Shown here: positions 6,173 through 7,102 of the stretch, piece after piece
Layout of the letters: each line of letters starts with the position of its first letter
Position numbering within the stretch: position 1 is the stretch's first letter
The notes under the pieces: model-generated
Database searches by the model: none
What the model saw: only the letters and a program-made list of their open reading frames with translations
Told to the model about the DNA's origin: nothing
Position numbers and translations under genes: made by a program
Origin: Alphaproteobacteria bacterium
GTDB lineage: Bacteria; Pseudomonadota; Alphaproteobacteria; GCA-2731375
Reading direction: 5' to 3'
Assembly: GCA_028281075.1 (NCBI GenBank)
Contig: JANQKO010000460.1
Location: forward strand, 1-7,102
DNA: 7,102 bases

Positions 6173-7102
6173 ATGCCGTTCACCGTCGCCATCCTGGGCC
6201 GGCCGAACGTCGGCAAGTCGACGCTGTTCAACCGCCTGGTCGGCAAGCGGCAGGCGCTGGTCGACGACCTGCCGGGCGTGACCCGCGACCGCCGCGAGGG
6301 CATGGCCCGGCTGGGGCCGCTGTCGTTCCGGGTGATCGATACCGCCGGCCTGGAGGAGGCCGACGCGGGCACGCTGGAGGCCGAGATGCGGCGCCAGACC
6401 GAGGCGGCGCTGGCCGACGCCGACCTGGCCCTGATGCTGATCGACGCCCGCGCCGGCCCGACGCCGGTGGACGCCCATTTCGCCCGCTGGCTGCGGCGCC
6501 AGGGCAAGCCCGTGGTGCTGGCCGCCAACAAGTGCGAGGGCCGGGGCGGCGCGGTCGGACAGGCCGAGGCTTACGCCCTGGGGCTGGGCGATCCGCTGCC
6601 GTTGTCGGCGGCGCACGGCGAGGGTCTGGACCTGCTCTACGAGGCCGTGAGCGCGCACGCGCCCGATGCCGCGGACCTCGATGAAGACGATGAGGCGGCC
6701 GACGGGCCGCTGCGCCTCGCCATCCTGGGCCGGCCCAATGTCGGCAAGTCGACGCTGGTGAACCGGCTGCTGGGCGAGGAGCGCATGATCACCGGCCCGA
6801 CGGCCGGCATCACCCGGGATGCCATCGGCATCGACTGGGCCTGGCGGGACCGGCCGGTGCGGCTGTTCGACACCGCCGGCCTGCGCCGCCAGGCCCGGAT
6901 CAGCCAGCGGCTGGAGAAGCTGTCGGCCGAGGACGCGCTGCGCGCCATGCGCTTCGCCCAGGTCGTGGTCCTGCTGGTCGACGCCGAGGCGCCGCTGGAG
7001 AAGCAGGAGCTGACGCTGGCCGCGCGCGTGGTCGAGGAGGGCCGCGCCATGGTGCTGGCCGTCAACAAGTGGGACCTGGTCGGCGACCGGCGCGCGGCGA
7101 TG
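6173..7102 (+). CDS. der: ribosome biogenesis GTPase Der (EngA), 3' end cut by window edge
   Basis: The first 310 codons of Der are present, from ATG 6173, with no stop before the edge. Two tandem GTPase domains are visible. Domain 1 has GRPNVGKS (9-16), Thr37 in GVTRDR, DTAG (56-59), NKCE (119-122) and SAAHG (145-149). Domain 2 has GRPNVGKS (186-193), Thr214 in GITRD, DTAG (233-236) and NKWD (298-301). An acidic linker (about 165-179) joins them. The C-terminal KH-like domain lies beyond the window. Der is an essential GTPase acting in 50S ribosomal subunit maturation. NKCE replaces the usual NKxD in domain 1; I recall this from alphaproteobacterial Der proteins and do not read it as damage. 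Only 4 nt separate it from bamB, and no clear Shine-Dalgarno sequence precedes it, so translation probably depends on coupling to bamB. Confidence 0.96.
   Translation, partial: MPFTVAILGRPNVGKSTLFNRLVGKRQALVDDLPGVTRDRREGMARLGPLSFRVIDTAGLEEADAGTLEAEMRRQTEAALADADLALMLIDARAGPTPVDAHFARWLRRQGKPVVLAANKCEGRGGAVGQAEAYALGLGDPLPLSAAHGEGLDLLYEAVSAHAPDAADLDEDDEAADGPLRLAILGRPNVGKSTLVNRLLGEERMITGPTAGITRDAIGIDWAWRDRPVRLFDTAGLRRQARISQRLEKLSAEDALRAMRFAQVVVLLVDAEAPLEKQELTLAARVVEEGRAMVLAVNKWDLVGDRRAAM

Noticed and set aside
4552..6531. Long minus-strand open frame (659 codons) antisense to the TPR gene, bamB and der
   Set aside because: It runs across three well-recognised genes, has low-complexity Arg/Ala/Gln composition, and matches no family. 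It is a shadow frame.
6527..6538. NKCE instead of NKxD in the first GTPase domain of Der as a sign of decay
   Set aside because: All other G motifs are intact, the frame is open, and I recall NKCE in Der of other alphaproteobacteria, so this looks like lineage variation.

Overview
This is a 7.1 kb piece of a GC-rich genome, probably an alphaproteobacterium of Rhodospirillales type. The main reason is the plus-strand run on the right: a TPR/YfgM-like membrane protein, then BamB, then Der. The BamB has the long N-terminal segment and the motifs PWRNPDWPQ and HAMHHLEL that I associate with alphaproteobacterial BamB. The assignment is from recalled family features, not from a search.

Left part, minus strand (1-3949): accessory defence-type genes. 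Reading along the minus strand, there is first a two-gene toxin-antitoxin operon. It has an Xre/MbcA/ParS-type antitoxin (3949-3536) and a RES-domain NAD+-degrading toxin (3539-2841), which overlap by 4 nt. After 149 bp without a gene come jetA (TIGR02677/DUF2397, 2691-1171) and jetB (TIGR02678/DUF2398, from 1174 off the left edge), also overlapping by 4 nt. These are the first two genes of a Wadjet-like plasmid-defence operon of the DUF2397/2398/2399 class, usually called type III. The SMC ATPase (JetC) and the TOPRIM nuclease (JetD) would be expected just beyond position 1 and are not visible.

The 149-bp gap holds a three-unit 8-bp tandem repeat touching the toxin stop codon, a 5-2-5 palindrome, a perfect -35 box (TTGACA), and a small hairpin that takes in part of the jetA ribosome binding site.

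The 219-bp divergent region (3950-4168) separates the accessory block from the housekeeping block. Its left part is AT-rich and carries a promoter and a palindromic operator candidate for the toxin-antitoxin pair. Its right part holds a weaker candidate promoter for the plus-strand operon.

Right part, plus strand (4169-7102): a compact housekeeping operon. The TPR membrane protein, the outer-membrane assembly lipoprotein BamB and the GTPase Der (cut by the right edge) are separated by only 5 and 4 nt. E. coli has the same order (yfgM-bamB-der). No rRNA, tRNA, CRISPR array or insertion sequence was seen.

The system of most interest is the co-directional RES/Xre module directly upstream of the Wadjet genes. 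Both halves are known families. Whether the pairing is functional cannot be decided from this window.
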